From the NCBI GenBank assembly GCA_963210315.1, contig OY723303.1, forward strand, positions 682,001 to 746,000: a stretch of 64,000 bases of DNA. Direction: 5' to 3'. Within the stretch, counting starts at the first letter, position 1, and each line of letters opens with the position of its first letter. This DNA is from Rhynchopus euleeides. Its lineage: Eukaryota > Euglenozoa > Diplonemea > Diplonemida > Diplonemidae. Positions 12,601-22,544 of the stretch are shown piece after piece. Under the pieces are notes generated by a model. That model did not search any database, was not told the origin of the DNA, and saw only the letters and a program-made list of their open reading frames with translations. The position numbers were made by a program, and so were the translations under genes.

Positions 12601-15171
12601 TTCAAGCTTCTGCAGCTCCTTCCCTGTTGATGTATCCCAGACACGAACGCTGTTGTCGGAAGATCCCGAGATGATCTTCGATCCGTCTGGTGTGACAGTC
12701 ACGGAGTAAACAGAGCCAGTGTGGCCTTCAAGCTTCTGCAGCTCCTTCCCTGTTGATGTATCCCAGACACGAACGCTGTTGTCGCGAGATCCCGAGATGA
12801 TCTTCGATCCGTCTGGTGTGACAGTCACGGAGTAAACAGAGCCAGTGTGGCCTTCAAGCTTCTGCAGCTCCTTCCCTGTTGATGTATCCCAGACACGAAC
12901 GCTGTTGTCGCGAGATCCCGAGATAATCTTCGATCCGTCTGGTGTGACAGTCACGGAGACGACAGAAGAGGTGTGGCCTTCAAGCTTCTGCAGCTCCTTC
13001 CCTGTTGATGTATCCCAGACACGAACGCTGTTGTCGTAAGATCCCGAGATGATCTTCGACCCGTCTGGTGTGACAGTCACGGAGTAGACAGAGCCAGTGT
13101 GGCCTTCAAGCTTCTGCAGCTCCTTCCCTGTTGATGTATCCCAGACACGAACGCTGTTGTCGTAAGATCCCGAGATGATCTTCGACCCGTCTGGTGTGAC
13201 AGTCACGGAGTAGACAGAGCCAGTGTGGCCTTCAAGCTTCTGCAGCTCCTTCCCTGTTGATGTATCCCAGACACGAACGCTGTTGTCGGAAGATCCCGAG
13301 ATGATCTTCGATCCGTCTGGTGTGACAGTCACGGAGTCGACAGAAGAGGTGTGGCCTTCAAGCTTCTGCAGCTCCTTCCCTGTTGATGTATCCCAGACAC
13401 GAACGCTGTTGTCGGAAGATCCCGAGATGATCTTCGATCCGTCTGGTGTGACAGTCACGGAGTAAACAGAGCCAGTGTGGCCTTCAAGCTTCTGCAGCTC
13501 CTTCCCTGTTGATGTATCCCAGACACGAACGCTGTTGTCGCGAGATCCCGAGATGATCTTCGATCCGTCTGGTGTGACAGTCACGGAGTCGACAGAGCCA
13601 GTGTGGCCTTCAAGCTTCTGCAGCTCCTTCCCTGTTGATGTATCCCAGACACGAACGCTGTTGTCGCGAGATCCCGAGATGATCTTCGATCCGTCTGGTG
13701 TGACAGTCACGGAGTCGACAGAAGAGGTGTGGCCTTCAAGCTTCTGCAGCTCCTTCCCTGTTGATGTATCCCAGACACGAACGCTGTTGTCGTAAGATCC
13801 CGAGATGATGTTCGATCCGTCTGGTGTGACAGTCACGGAGTAGACAGAGCCAGTGTGGCCTTCAAGCTTCTGCAGCTCCTTCCCTGTTGATGTATCCCAG
13901 ACACGAACGCTGTTGTCGGAAGATCCCGAGATGATCTTCGATCCGTCTGGTGTGACAGTCACGGAGTCGACAGAAGAGGTGTGGCCTTCAAGCTTCTGCA
14001 GCTCCTTCCCTGTTGATGTATCCCAGACACGAACGCTGTTGTCGGAAGATCCCGAGATGATCTTCGATCCGTCTGGTGTGACAGTCACGGAGTAAACAGA
14101 GCCAGTGTGGCCTTCAAGCTTCTGCAGCTCCTTCCCTGTTGATGTATCCCAGACACGAACGCTGTTGTCGCGAGATCCCGAGATGATCTTCGATCCGTCT
14201 GGTGTGACAGTCACGGAGTCGACAGAGCCAGTGTGGCCTTCAAGCTTCTGCAGCTCCTTCCCTGTTGATGTATCCCAGACACGAACCCTCTTGTCATCAG
14301 ATCCCGAGATGATCTTCGATCCGTCTGGTGTGACAGTCACGGAGAGGACAGTGCCAGTGTGGCCTTCAAGCTTCTGCAGCTCCTTCCCTGTTGATGTATC
14401 CCAGACACGAACGCTGTTGTCGCGAGATCCCGAGATGATCTTCGATCCGTCTGGTGTGACAGTCACGGAGTAGACAGAAGAGGTGTGGCCTACAAGCTTC
14501 TGCAGCTCCTTCCCTGTTGATGTATCCCAGACACGAACGCTGTTGTCGCGAGATCCCGAGATAATCTTCGATCCGTCTGGTGTGACAGTCACAGAGTCGA
14601 CAGAAGAGGTGTGGCCTTCAAGCTTCTGCAGCTCCTTCCCTGTTGATGTATCCCAGACACGAACGCTGTTGTCGTAAGATCCCGAGATGATCTTCGATGC
14701 GTCTGGTGTGACAGTCACGGAGTAGACAGAGCCAGTGTGGCCTTCAAGCTTCTGCAGCTCCTTCCCTGTTGATGTATCCCAGACACGAACGCTGTTGTCG
14801 CGAGATCCCGAGATAATCTTCGATCCGTCTGGTGTGACAGTCACGGAGTCGACAGAAGAGGTGTGGCCTTCAAGCTTCTGCAGCTCCTTCCCTGTTGATG
14901 TATCCCAGACACGAACCCTCTTGTCATCAGATCCCGAGATGATCTTCGATCCGTCTGGTGTGACAGTCACGGAGTTAACATCGTCGGTGTGACCTTCAAG
15001 CTTCTGCAACTCCTTCCCTGTTGATGTATCCCAGACACGAACGCTGTTGTCGCGAGATCCCGAGATGATCTTCGATCCGTCTGGTGTGACAGTCACGGAG
15101 TCGACAGAGCCAGTGTGGCCTTCAAGCTTCTGCAGCTCCTTCCCTGTTGATGTATCCCAGACACGAACCCT
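673..15171 (-). pseudogene. Stop-interrupted WD40 continuation of the NLR gene
   Basis: Beyond the stop at 15172 the same reading frame continues for about 4,830 codons to a final stop at 673. It is interrupted at 9235, 7219 and 5581 (each Trp TGG to TAG in the RVWDTS motif) and at 3088 (Gly GGA to TGA). All segments share one frame because every repeat is exactly 126 bases. After the last repeat (about 1001) there is a tail of about 108 codons unrelated to WD40. Three readings are possible: a decayed C-terminus, an array translated only by readthrough or removed by splicing, or a silent reservoir that exchanges repeats with the expressed part. Assembly error in so repetitive a region is also possible. 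TAG is a genuine stop in this genome, since both tubulin genes end in it. Confidence 0.7.
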
Positions 15172-15616
15172 CTAGTCATCAGATCCCGAGATGATCTTCG
15201 ATCCGTCTGGTGTGACAGTCACGGAGTCGACAGAAGAGGTGTGGCCTTCAAGCTTCTGCAGCTCCTTCCCTGTTGATGTATCCCAGACACGAACGCTGTT
15301 GTCGCGAGATCCCGAGATGATCTTCGATCCGTCTGGTGTGACAGTCACGGAGTAGACAGAAGAGGTGTGGCCTTCAAGCTTCTGCAGCTCCTTCCCTGTT
15401 GATGTATCCCAGACACGAACGCTGTTGTCGCGAGATCCCGAGATAATCTTCGATCCGTCTGGTGTGACAGTCACGGAGTCGACAGAAGAGGTGTGGCCTT
15501 CAAGCTTCTGCAGCTCCTTCCCTGTTGATGTATCCCAGACACGAACGCTGTTGTCGCGAGATCCCGAGATGATCTTCGATCCGTCTGGTGTGACAGTCAC
15601 GGAGTAGACAGAAGAG
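1001..15616 (-). repeat. 116-unit tandem WD40 array, 126-bp period
   Basis: The boundary motif at 1001 and its equivalent at 15617 are 14,616 bases apart, exactly 116 x 126, so no unit carries an indel that shifts register. Each unit encodes a 42-residue WD40 blade of the form GHTxxVxSVTVTPDGSKIIS-GSxDxxVRVWDTSTGKELQKLE. Variation is concentrated in two clusters: after GHT (GS, SS, GT or DD, then V, then Y, D, L, V or N) and after SGS (RDNS, YDNS, SDNS, DDKR and rare HDNS or YDNN). Framework codons, including third positions, are almost invariant, which indicates recent homogenisation by unequal exchange or gene conversion. Higher-order duplications are visible: the TAG stops at 7219 and 9235 and the nearby GCRDNS variants both recur 2,016 bases (16 units) apart. 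Confidence 0.97.
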
Positions 15617-18600
15617 GTGTGACCCAGCAGAGGAGGGAGAGGGGCACCGAAGGAGGTGCCCTTCCAGTCAGAGCGTGTGAGATTGCCCTCCCAGAGCATT
15701 GCGTGCTCCAGCCAGCAGTTGTGGAAGCGGCTCTCCGTCAGCACAGTCCCACCCAGGCGTGCGTGGCGCAGATCGCTGTCCTGCACAAGCACGCCAGTGA
15801 GGTCGCACCTGAACGTAAACCGCGTGCGTGCAGCGAGTGCCATGGCATTGGAAGCAGACGCCAGTGATACCGCATCATCACCAGCGTCGCGGGTTGCCAG
15901 GACCAGCGGCAGCAGCTCGGTCACTACTATTGTGTCGCGCTCGTCGCCTCCACGTGTGAGCACCGTGTCCGCAAAGTACTCCAGCACATTCGGCGCAGCC
16001 TTGCTGAAGGCCCTGCGAATTTTGCACCCAAGCGTGTCTGACACAGCACCTTTCCGTGCCAGGCGCCGCGCCACAAGGAACTCCCCAAGCGTCTTGTGAC
16101 GGAATGTAAACGCGCTGCCGTCGTCGTGGAAGCTCTCCACACGAAACGGGAGGACCCGGAACGCCTCGTTTGCCTCTGCACGGTCCACCCCGTCCTCCTT
16201 CAACAGGCGCGCCCGCTCTGTGCCCAGTACTCCCTGCCACCTCTGTGCTTGCAGCATCGCGCACGCGATCAGTTCGCCCACCCGCAGCACCTCCTCCACG
16301 CGCGCTGCTCCAGCAGTCCCCTGACGCAACTCCACCTCCACATACTTCTGCAGGTACGCCTCGTACACCGCGACGTCACTCAGGCACTGCTGCGACTGCC
16401 CGTTGCACGATGCCAGCTCGTGCTGAGCGTAACACGCCATGTGAAGCAGGAACGGGTTGCGCAGCTGCGACAGCACCGCCACCTCAGCGTCTGCGACTGT
16501 GCGTGAAGGAACTGGTTCCGCCGCCAGGTGCTCCAGCCGTGTTGTGGTCTGGTTGGCTGCACGCTGCTGCGCTGCCTTCAGCTCCAAGAACCCCGCCTGC
16601 TGCGACAGCGCCACAAGCACGTCACGCAGCGGCACCGATGACCCTGCAGCAGCATGCGGTGTGCCGCCGCATGTGCCTTCCAGCGCTGACATCACCGCCT
16701 CAGCTGCAGCCTCCACACACATGTTGGTTGCGTTTCCCCGCACCCCGTTGTCTGTAGAAGCACCCGTTTTGTTTTTGCCGATGCTGCCGCTGTCAGCACC
16801 AGCCAGCACCCACGCCCGCTCCACAATCGCCACCACCAAGGCTCGGTCGCTGGGCATCACCGCTGTATTATGAGCTGCACCGCATGTGCCGCGCACCGTG
16901 TCGGCCAGCTTCCGCTGATCGTCCGCAGTGAAGAATGCGTCCACCCGCTGCTGATCCGCCTTCGCCACCTGTGCCACACGCACCTTTCTGATGTACGTCA
17001 TCGCGTCTGCCTGTGTGAAGGGCTGCATGTACAGCGACCTCGTCCCGTCCCCACAGATTTGCGACGGTGTGTGATCCACGCTCTTCAGGTACTCACCGCG
17101 CGTCGTCACAATCACACTGCACTGCTTCGCACACCACGGGTGCAGCTGCAGCACCCCTTGCCCGCCACTGGCCTTGTACGCCGCACTCAAATGCGTCTGC
17201 GTCAGCCCCACCTCGTCCAGCGAGTCCAGGATCACCACAACATCGTAGACACTGCTCAGGTGTTCCAACGCAGCCTCCTCCAGCCCGAACGACTTCCCGA
17301 TGAACTCGTCGATCCCGCTGTGTGTTGTGAAGGTGGGCGCACCAATCGACGGCAGCGCCACAAAGACAGGGAACACGGACTTCTTTCTCTGCCCCGCAAC
17401 CACGTCTGCATCCTCCTGCTTCTTCTCCTGCAGCAGGTGGCACAGAACCGCAACCGCCGCAGATGTCTTCCCGGTGCCTCCGTCCCCGACCAGGCACAGC
17501 GGGTGCCGCGCCGTCCCCCTCGCCCCTTCCCCTGCCCCCTCCTCCCCGTGCCCGTCTGCCGCCAGCCACTCGTCCACCTCGTGCAGCAGCATCCTCGTCT
17601 CCGACTCCGCCACATGTGCATCGTCCCCGACCCTGCCCTCCACGTAGCCGTCCAGGAACTCCGCAAAGAGCGACGCCGTGTGCTGCAGCACCTTTCGCAC
17701 CGCCTCAACCTGGTCCGCCACAGAGTAGTCGCTGGCGTCGTTGTTGCTGTCATTCTTCTCGTCATGCGCAGCCACCTCCTGCATCACAATCACGTCGAAG
17801 GGCTGCCCCACCATGCGCAGCAGCGTCGGAGACAGCTTCCACTGCACCCGGAACTCGATGTTGCTGTCGTACAGCAGCTCCGCCTCCTGCGGGAACACGC
17901 TTGCGAACCCCACCTCCGCCGCACCCTGCTTCGCCACAATCACAAAGAACGTCCCCGTCTTCCCGTACAGGAAGGTCTTCGCCACACCCTGGTCCTGCGT
18001 CGTCGACGTGAAGGCGTTCCACATCACCGACGTACCCACCTTGTACTGCGCCGACACGTTCCGGTCGATTCCACGGAATACCGTGGTCAGGTTCGGCCGC
18101 CGGCTCCGAATCAGCCGCGTCAGCTTCACGATCAGCGGCTGGAATGTTTCGACCACATGCAGCTGTGCCGGCGCCTGCTCAAGCTCGAACACGCTGCGCG
18201 CCGCAGACTGCCGCGCCCCTTCCGAAAGCCCAATCGTCCGCATCGCCTGGTTCATCCCGAAGTACAGTGCCGGCCGCACGTACTCCGCCCCGTGGTTCTG
18301 CAGCACAGCTGGGTCCCTGAAATCTATGTGGTACTGATCCTTATTGACGATGGGTGCACCGTCTTTGTTGCACAGAATATCACACGTATTAGCGTCGATC
18401 TTGTAGTCCACGCAGTCGCAGGTGAAGAGGTAACCTGCACACAGATGCTCGAACCAGTCGCCCACCGCCATCCAGTCCTCGATCTCGTCTGGCGACTTCT
18501 CCACACGCTGCAGCACCCGCTGCACAACAAACCGCAGCCCCAGCAGCATGCTGTCCACGTGCTTTGCCCGGTACCCGAGATCCGGCTGCACCGCCAGCAG

Positions 18601-18876
18601 CTGCACCAGCCACTCCAGCAGCGGTGTCTCGCACGCCGCGTCCTTGCGCGTGAAGCAGATCTTCCGCCCGTCCACGTGGTTCTCCAGCCGCTCGCTCGTC
18701 TTGTCCTTGTCGGTGGGTTTGTCTGTGAGGAGCTGTGGCGGTGGCTGAGCCTGCGACTGCTGCTCCTGCAGTCCGTCCAATGCACTGCGGAGCGCATCGG
18801 CAGCATCGGGAACACGTGCCCTCAAGGCTAGCCACTCGTCTGTGAGGAAGTGCCGCAGCCTGCTGACCACCTCTGT
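15172..18876 (-). CDS. NLR-like protein, main exon: ART - NACHT - pentapeptide - WD40
   Basis: This exon encodes a STAND-type receptor of about 1,234 residues; with the ankyrin exon the protein would be about 1,347. Numbering of the joined protein follows. An ADP-ribosyltransferase-like fold covers about 310-470, with the R-S-E signature: Arg381 in VFRGI, the STS-like FTST at about 402-405, and Glu444-x-Glu446 after FPQ. A NACHT NTPase follows, with P-loop GDGGTGKTS near 577-585, Walker B VVVILDSLDE near 659-668, and a downstream VIVTTRG that may be the sensor. Short pentapeptide-like repeats lie near 1140-1195. Three and a half WD40 units precede a TAG at 15172 (Lys to stop in SDDKR). The exon start at 18876 is chosen at an AG acceptor that keeps frame with the ankyrin exon, and there is no in-frame ATG close to it. 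NACHT-WD40 proteins oligomerise on ligand sensing; here the ART would be the inferred effector. Too few blades remain for a seven-blade propeller unless the stop is bypassed. Confidence 0.85.
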   Translation of the reverse strand, partial: TEVVSRLRHFLTDEWLALRARVPDAADALRSALDGLQEQQSQAQPPPQLLTDKPTDKDKTSERLENHVDGRKICFTRKDAACETPLLEWLVQLLAVQPDLGYRAKHVDSMLLGLRFVVQRVLQRVEKSPDEIEDWMAVGDWFEHLCAGYLFTCDCVDYKIDANTCDILCNKDGAPIVNKDQYHIDFRDPAVLQNHGAEYVRPALYFGMNQAMRTIGLSEGARQSAARSVFELEQAPAQLHVVETFQPLIVKLTRLIRSRRPNLTTVFRGIDRNVSAQYKVGTSVMWNAFTSTTQDQGVAKTFLYGKTGTFFVIVAKQGAAEVGFASVFPQEAELLYDSNIEFRVQWKLSPTLLRMVGQPFDVIVMQEVAAHDEKNDSNNDASDYSVADQVEAVRKVLQHTASLFAEFLDGYVEGRVGDDAHVAESETRMLLHEVDEWLAADGHGEEGAGEGARGTARHPLCLVGDGGTGKTSAAVAVLCHLLQEKKQEDADVVAGQRKKSVFPVFVALPSIGAPTFTTHSGIDEFIGKSFGLEEAALEHLSSVYDVVVILDSLDEVGLTQTHLSAAYKASGGQGVLQLHPWCAKQCSVIVTTRGEYLKSVDHTPSQICGDGTRSLYMQPFTQADAMTYIRKVRVAQVAKADQQRVDAFFTADDQRKLADTVRGTCGAAHNTAVMPSDRALVVAIVERAWVLAGADSGSIGKNKTGASTDNGVRGNATNMCVEAAAEAVMSALEGTCGGTPHAAAGSSVPLRDVLVALSQQAGFLELKAAQQRAANQTTTRLEHLAAEPVPSRTVADAEVAVLSQLRNPFLLHMACYAQHELASCNGQSQQCLSDVAVYEAYLQKYVEVELRQGTAGAARVEEVLRVGELIACAMLQAQRWQGVLGTERARLLKEDGVDRAEANEAFRVLPFRVESFHDDGSAFTFRHKTLGEFLVARRLARKGAVSDTLGCKIRRAFSKAAPNVLEYFADTVLTRGGDERDTIVVTELLPLVLATRDAGDDAVSLASASNAMALAARTRFTFRCDLTGVLVQDSDLRHARLGGTVLTESRFHNCWLEHAMLWEGNLTRSDWKGTSFGAPLPPLLGHTSSVYSVTVTPDGSKIISGSRDNSVRVWDTSTGKELQKLEGHTSSVDSVTVTPDGSKIISGSRDNSVRVWDTSTGKELQKLEGHTSSVYSVTVTPDGSKIISGSRDNSVRVWDTSTGKELQKLEGHTSSVDSVTVTPDGSKIISGSDD

Positions 18877-18925
18877 CTGCCTCTTCCTAGGGTGGACGAC
18901 TCGCCCAACTTTTCAGCTAAGCTAC

Positions 18926-21900
18926 TGTGACAAAAAATATTGGCTTCAAAAAAAGAAATTCCTGGGTTTCTCGGCCACTTTTGAGGTAATTGCGCGACAG
19001 TCCTGAAGTTGGGAACCCCAAATGTGGAAAAGCAACACCGAAAACTCGATTTTCGGGCCCCACACTGTAGACACAATGTGAATTTTCGGGGGTACCTGGG
19101 ACCCCCCGTGTTTAAGTCCCCCCCCTGGAGGCGACTTTCGGCCAGGGGGGGGGCTTAAACACGGGGGTGGCACGGTGGAGACCAAGAAGACCTCTTCCGC
19201 TTCCGTCGTATGGGGGTGATTCCGGTCCGGATGGACTTTTGGCACCCCACTTTTCGACTCTGACAGCACCTGGAGGGCACCAGGTGGCCTAGCGGCCACC
19301 TGGTGACCCTCCAGACCAGCCCACTCCCGTGTTTAGGTCCACCTGTGCTTAAGTCCCCCCTGGGGGGACTTTTACACGGGTGGTCCCAGGTACGAGCAGT
19401 GATCTCGTGCCAGGGCTGGCATGGCCCGACCTCAACATTTTCCCATCACATGTTGTGGAGAGGCCAGACTATCTTCAGTAGACTTTGGCTTTTTGAGTTC
19501 GGCCGGGTGAAAATGCGGCGCAGCGTGCGAAAACCCAACGCCACCATGAGAGGCAGGTGGATGAAGCTTGATGACTCAGTCGCGCCGAATCGTACCCAAG
19601 TGAAGGACTATCCCCTGGAATGCGACACAGCACCAACCGGTGTGAGACGTGCCTTCAAAATCCTGAAGGATGTTCACCGACCAATAAAGCGACCAGATGG
19701 CGGTCCCAAATTTGGGACCGACCCATAAAGCGACCAGATGGTGGTCCCAAATTTGGGACCGACCGAAAAATTGACCAGAGGGCGGTCCCAAATTTGGGAC
19801 CGACCCATAAAGCGACCAGATGGCGGTCCCAAATTTGGGACCGACCGAGAAAGCGACCAGATGGTGGTCCCAAATTTGGGACCGACCCATAAAGCGACCA
19901 GATGGCGGTCCCAAATTTGGGACCGACCGAGAAAGCGACCAGATGGTGGTCCCACAATTGGGACCGACCAAAAAAGCGACCAGATGGCGGTCCCAAAATT
20001 GGGACCGACCGAGAAAGCGACCAGATGGTGGTCCCAAATTTGGGACCGACCGAAAAATTGACCAGATGGCGGTCCCAAATTTGGGACCGACCGAAAAATT
20101 GGCCAGATGGCGGTCCCAAATTTGGGACCGACCGAGAAAGCGACCAGATGGCGGTCCCAAAATTGGGACCGACCGAGAAAGCGACCAGATGGTGGTCCCA
20201 AATTTGGGACCGACCGAAAAATTGACCAGATGGCGGTCCCAAATTTGGGACCGACCGAGAAAGCGACCAGATGGCGGTCCCAAATTTGGGACCGACCCAT
20301 AAAGCGACCAGATGGTGGTCCCACAATTGGGACCGACCAAAAAAGCGACCAGATGGCGGTCCCAAAATTGGGACCGACCGAGAAAGCGACCAGATGGCGG
20401 TCCCAAATTTGGGACCACCATCTGGTCGCTTTCTCGGTCGGTCCCAAATTTGGGACCACCATCTGGTCGCTTTCTCGGTCGGTCCCAAATTTGGGACCGC
20501 CATCTGGTCAATTTTTCGGTCGGTCCCAAATTTGGGACCACCATCTGGTCGCTTTCTCGGTCGGTCCCAAATTTGGGACCGCCATCTGGTCGCTTTGTTG
20601 GTCGGTCCCAAATTTGGGACCGCCATCTGGTCGCTTTATGGGTCGGTCCCAAATTTGGGACCGCCATCTGGTCAATTTTTCGATCGGTCCCAAATTTGGG
20701 ACCACCATCTGGTCGCTTTATCGGTCGGTCCCAAATTTGGGACCGCCATCTGGTCGCTTTGTTGGTCGGTCCCAAATTTGGGACCGCCATCTGGTCGCTT
20801 TATGGGTCGGTCCCAAAATTGGGACCACCATCTGGTCGCTTTACGGGTCGGTCCCAAACTTGGGACCGCCATCTGGCCAATTTTTCGGTCGGTCCCAAAT
20901 TTGGGACCACCATCTGGTCGCTTTCTCGGTCGGTCCCAAATTTGGGACCGCTATCTGGTCGCTTTGTTGGTCGGTCCCAAATTTGGGACCACCATCTGGT
21001 CGCTTTCTCGGTCGGTCCCAAATTTGGGACCGCCATCTGGTCGCTTTATGGGTCGGTCCCAAAATTGGGACCACCATCTGGTCGCTTTACGGGTCGGTCC
21101 CAAATTTGGGACCGCCATCTGGCCAATTTTTCGGTCGGTCCCAAATTTGGGACCACCATCTGGTCGCTTTCTCGGTCGGTCCCAAATTTGGGACCGCCAT
21201 CTGGTCGCTTTGTTGGTCGGTCCCAAATTTGGGACCGCCATCTGGTCGCTTTATGGGTCGGTCCCAAATTTGGGACCGCCATCTGGTCAATTTTTCGGTC
21301 GGTCCCAAATTTGGGACCACCATCTGGTCGCTTTATCGGTCGGTCCCAAATTTGGGACCGCCATCTGGTCGCTTTGTTGGTCGGTCCCAAATTTGGGACC
21401 GCCATCTGGTCGCTTTATGGGTCGGTCCCAAAATTGGGACCACCATCTGGTCGCTTTACGGGTCGGTCCCAAATTTGGGACCGCCATCTGGCCAATTTTT
21501 CGGTCGGTCCCAAATTTGGGACCGCCATCTGGTCGCTTTGTTGGTCGGTCCCAAATTTGGGACCGCCATCTGGTCGCTTTATGGGTCGGTCCCAAAATTG
21601 GGACCACCATCTGGTCGCTTTGTTGGTCGGTCCCAAATTTGGGACCGCCATCTGGTCGCTTTATGGGTCGGTCCCAAATTTGGGACCGCCATCTGGTCGC
21701 TTTGTTGGTCGGTCCCTAATTTGGGACCACCATCTGGTCCATTTTTCGGTGGGTCCCAAGTTTGGGATGAGGAACTCCGTGGGCACCATTGGTCGCCCTT
21801 CGGTCGCCACCTGTTCAGACCCCTCTTCAGGGGATTTGAGCCCCAGAGAGACCTCCTGGACCGGTTTTCTGGTGTTTTATGCTCTTCCCGACCCTGTCCT

Positions 21901-22166
21901 GGCCCACAATGTGGTCTGGAGCGAGGTTCTGCTGATTTCCGCCTGATGCGGACCCTCCTTTGGGGTCCTCCATTTATTTTGCGTCTGACCGTCGCCTTCC
22001 CCACCTAGTTCACGAGGGCAAGGTGAAAAACCGTTTTTTAACCCCAAAAATGGCATTTCCCGGGTGGCGACCTCTGGCGACCTCTGAAAAATGTGCCCAA
22101 AAAGTGATTTTTGGGACCTTGCGGACCTAGAAAACACAAAGGGAAAAAAATATATTTTTTGTCACA
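18926..22166. mobile_element. TIR-bounded insertion in the NLR intron
   Basis: A perfect 15-bp terminal inverted repeat, TGTGACAAAAAATAT, lies at 18926-18940 and in inverse form at 22152-22166. The interior has G/C-rich hairpins (for example around 19100-19170 and 19340-19385) and the inverted 41-bp satellite. There is no transposase-like frame, so it is probably non-autonomous. No target-site duplication is visible at the edges, so the true ends may be slightly different. It lies between the ankyrin and NACHT exons. Confidence 0.6.
19680..21765. repeat. 41-bp satellite in two inverted blocks
   Basis: About 18 units run in one orientation (19680 to about 20412) and about 33 in the opposite orientation (to about 21765), meeting head-to-head near 20412. 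Each 41-bp unit carries the 18-bp palindrome GGTCCCAAATTTGGGACC plus a spacer such as GACCGAGAAAGCGACCAGAT. Variants include GGC/GGT after GAT, and GAGAAAGCG, CATAAAGCG or GAAAAATTG in the spacer. Because 41 is not divisible by 3 and the unit lacks stops, long open frames appear on both strands; these are artefacts of the repeat. Confidence 0.95.
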
Positions 22167-22205
22167 CCCCCTCTTGGGGCGGTACGCCAGTCTACTCTTC
22201 CCCAC

Positions 22206-22544
22206 CTGCTCGGCGAGCGCCGCCAGCAGCGCACTGCGTGTGCCGCCATCACGGTGCTGCAGCGCGTACCACACCGGTGTGCGCCCCTCCCTGTCCGGAA
22301 CACTGGCTGCCCCGCACTCTATCAGAAACTTGACTGCTTCGGCAGCAGCGGGAACCCCCCTGCACCCGGGCTGCAACACCTCGTGCAGCAGCGTCCGCCC
22401 GGTGTGTGGGTCCGCCGCGTTCACGTCCGCCTTGTGGTTCTCCAGCAGCTGCCGCCACGTCCCGCCCTCCAGTGCCTCCTTCACAGCGCGTGTACTCCCC
22501 CACCATCCCCGCCCGTGCTGCTCCACACTCGCACTCGACCCCAT
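22206..22544 (-). CDS. NLR-like gene, first exon: ankyrin repeats
   Basis: ATG at 22542-22544 opens a 113-codon exon that starts MGSSASVEQ. It contains ankyrin-like repeats, visible as ADVNAADPHTGRTLLHEVL, then AVKFLIECGAASVPDREGRTPVWYAL. A donor GAGCAG|GTGGGG at 22205 gives phase 0, matching the acceptor GGCAG|ACAGAG at 18877/18876. Joining them would place ankyrin repeats in front of the ART-NACHT exon. If the 3.2-kb insertion between them is removed, the intron would be about 89 bases, similar to the shortest kinesin introns. MGSS could be an N-myristoylation site (weak inference). The join is inferred from phase and proximity only; the exon could instead be a separate ankyrin gene broken by the insertion. 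Confidence 0.6.

Noticed and set aside
3088-15174. Reassigned TAG codon to explain the in-frame stops
   Set aside because: Alpha- and beta-tubulin and the ubiquitin-like gene all end in TAG at the expected place, and one array stop is TGA.
2339-15607. Plus-strand frames repeating FDPSGVTVTE-type motifs
   Set aside because: Antisense shadows of the WD40 array, ended by regular stops.
16870-18831. A 650-codon plus-strand frame opposite the NACHT exon
   Set aside because: Arginine/histidine/leucine-rich antisense of a real coding exon in GC-rich DNA, with no domain. The same applies to 27262-28788, 36894-38588, 45765-47297 and 50798-52210 (the last is antisense to alpha-tubulin).
1001-21765. 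CRISPR-like array
   Set aside because: The tandem units are contiguous with no unique spacers, and the surroundings are eukaryotic.
19576-22008. Long open frames (up to about 630 codons) on both strands
   Set aside because: They are produced by the stop-free 41-bp satellite and appear in all frames; the protein is a meaningless repeat.
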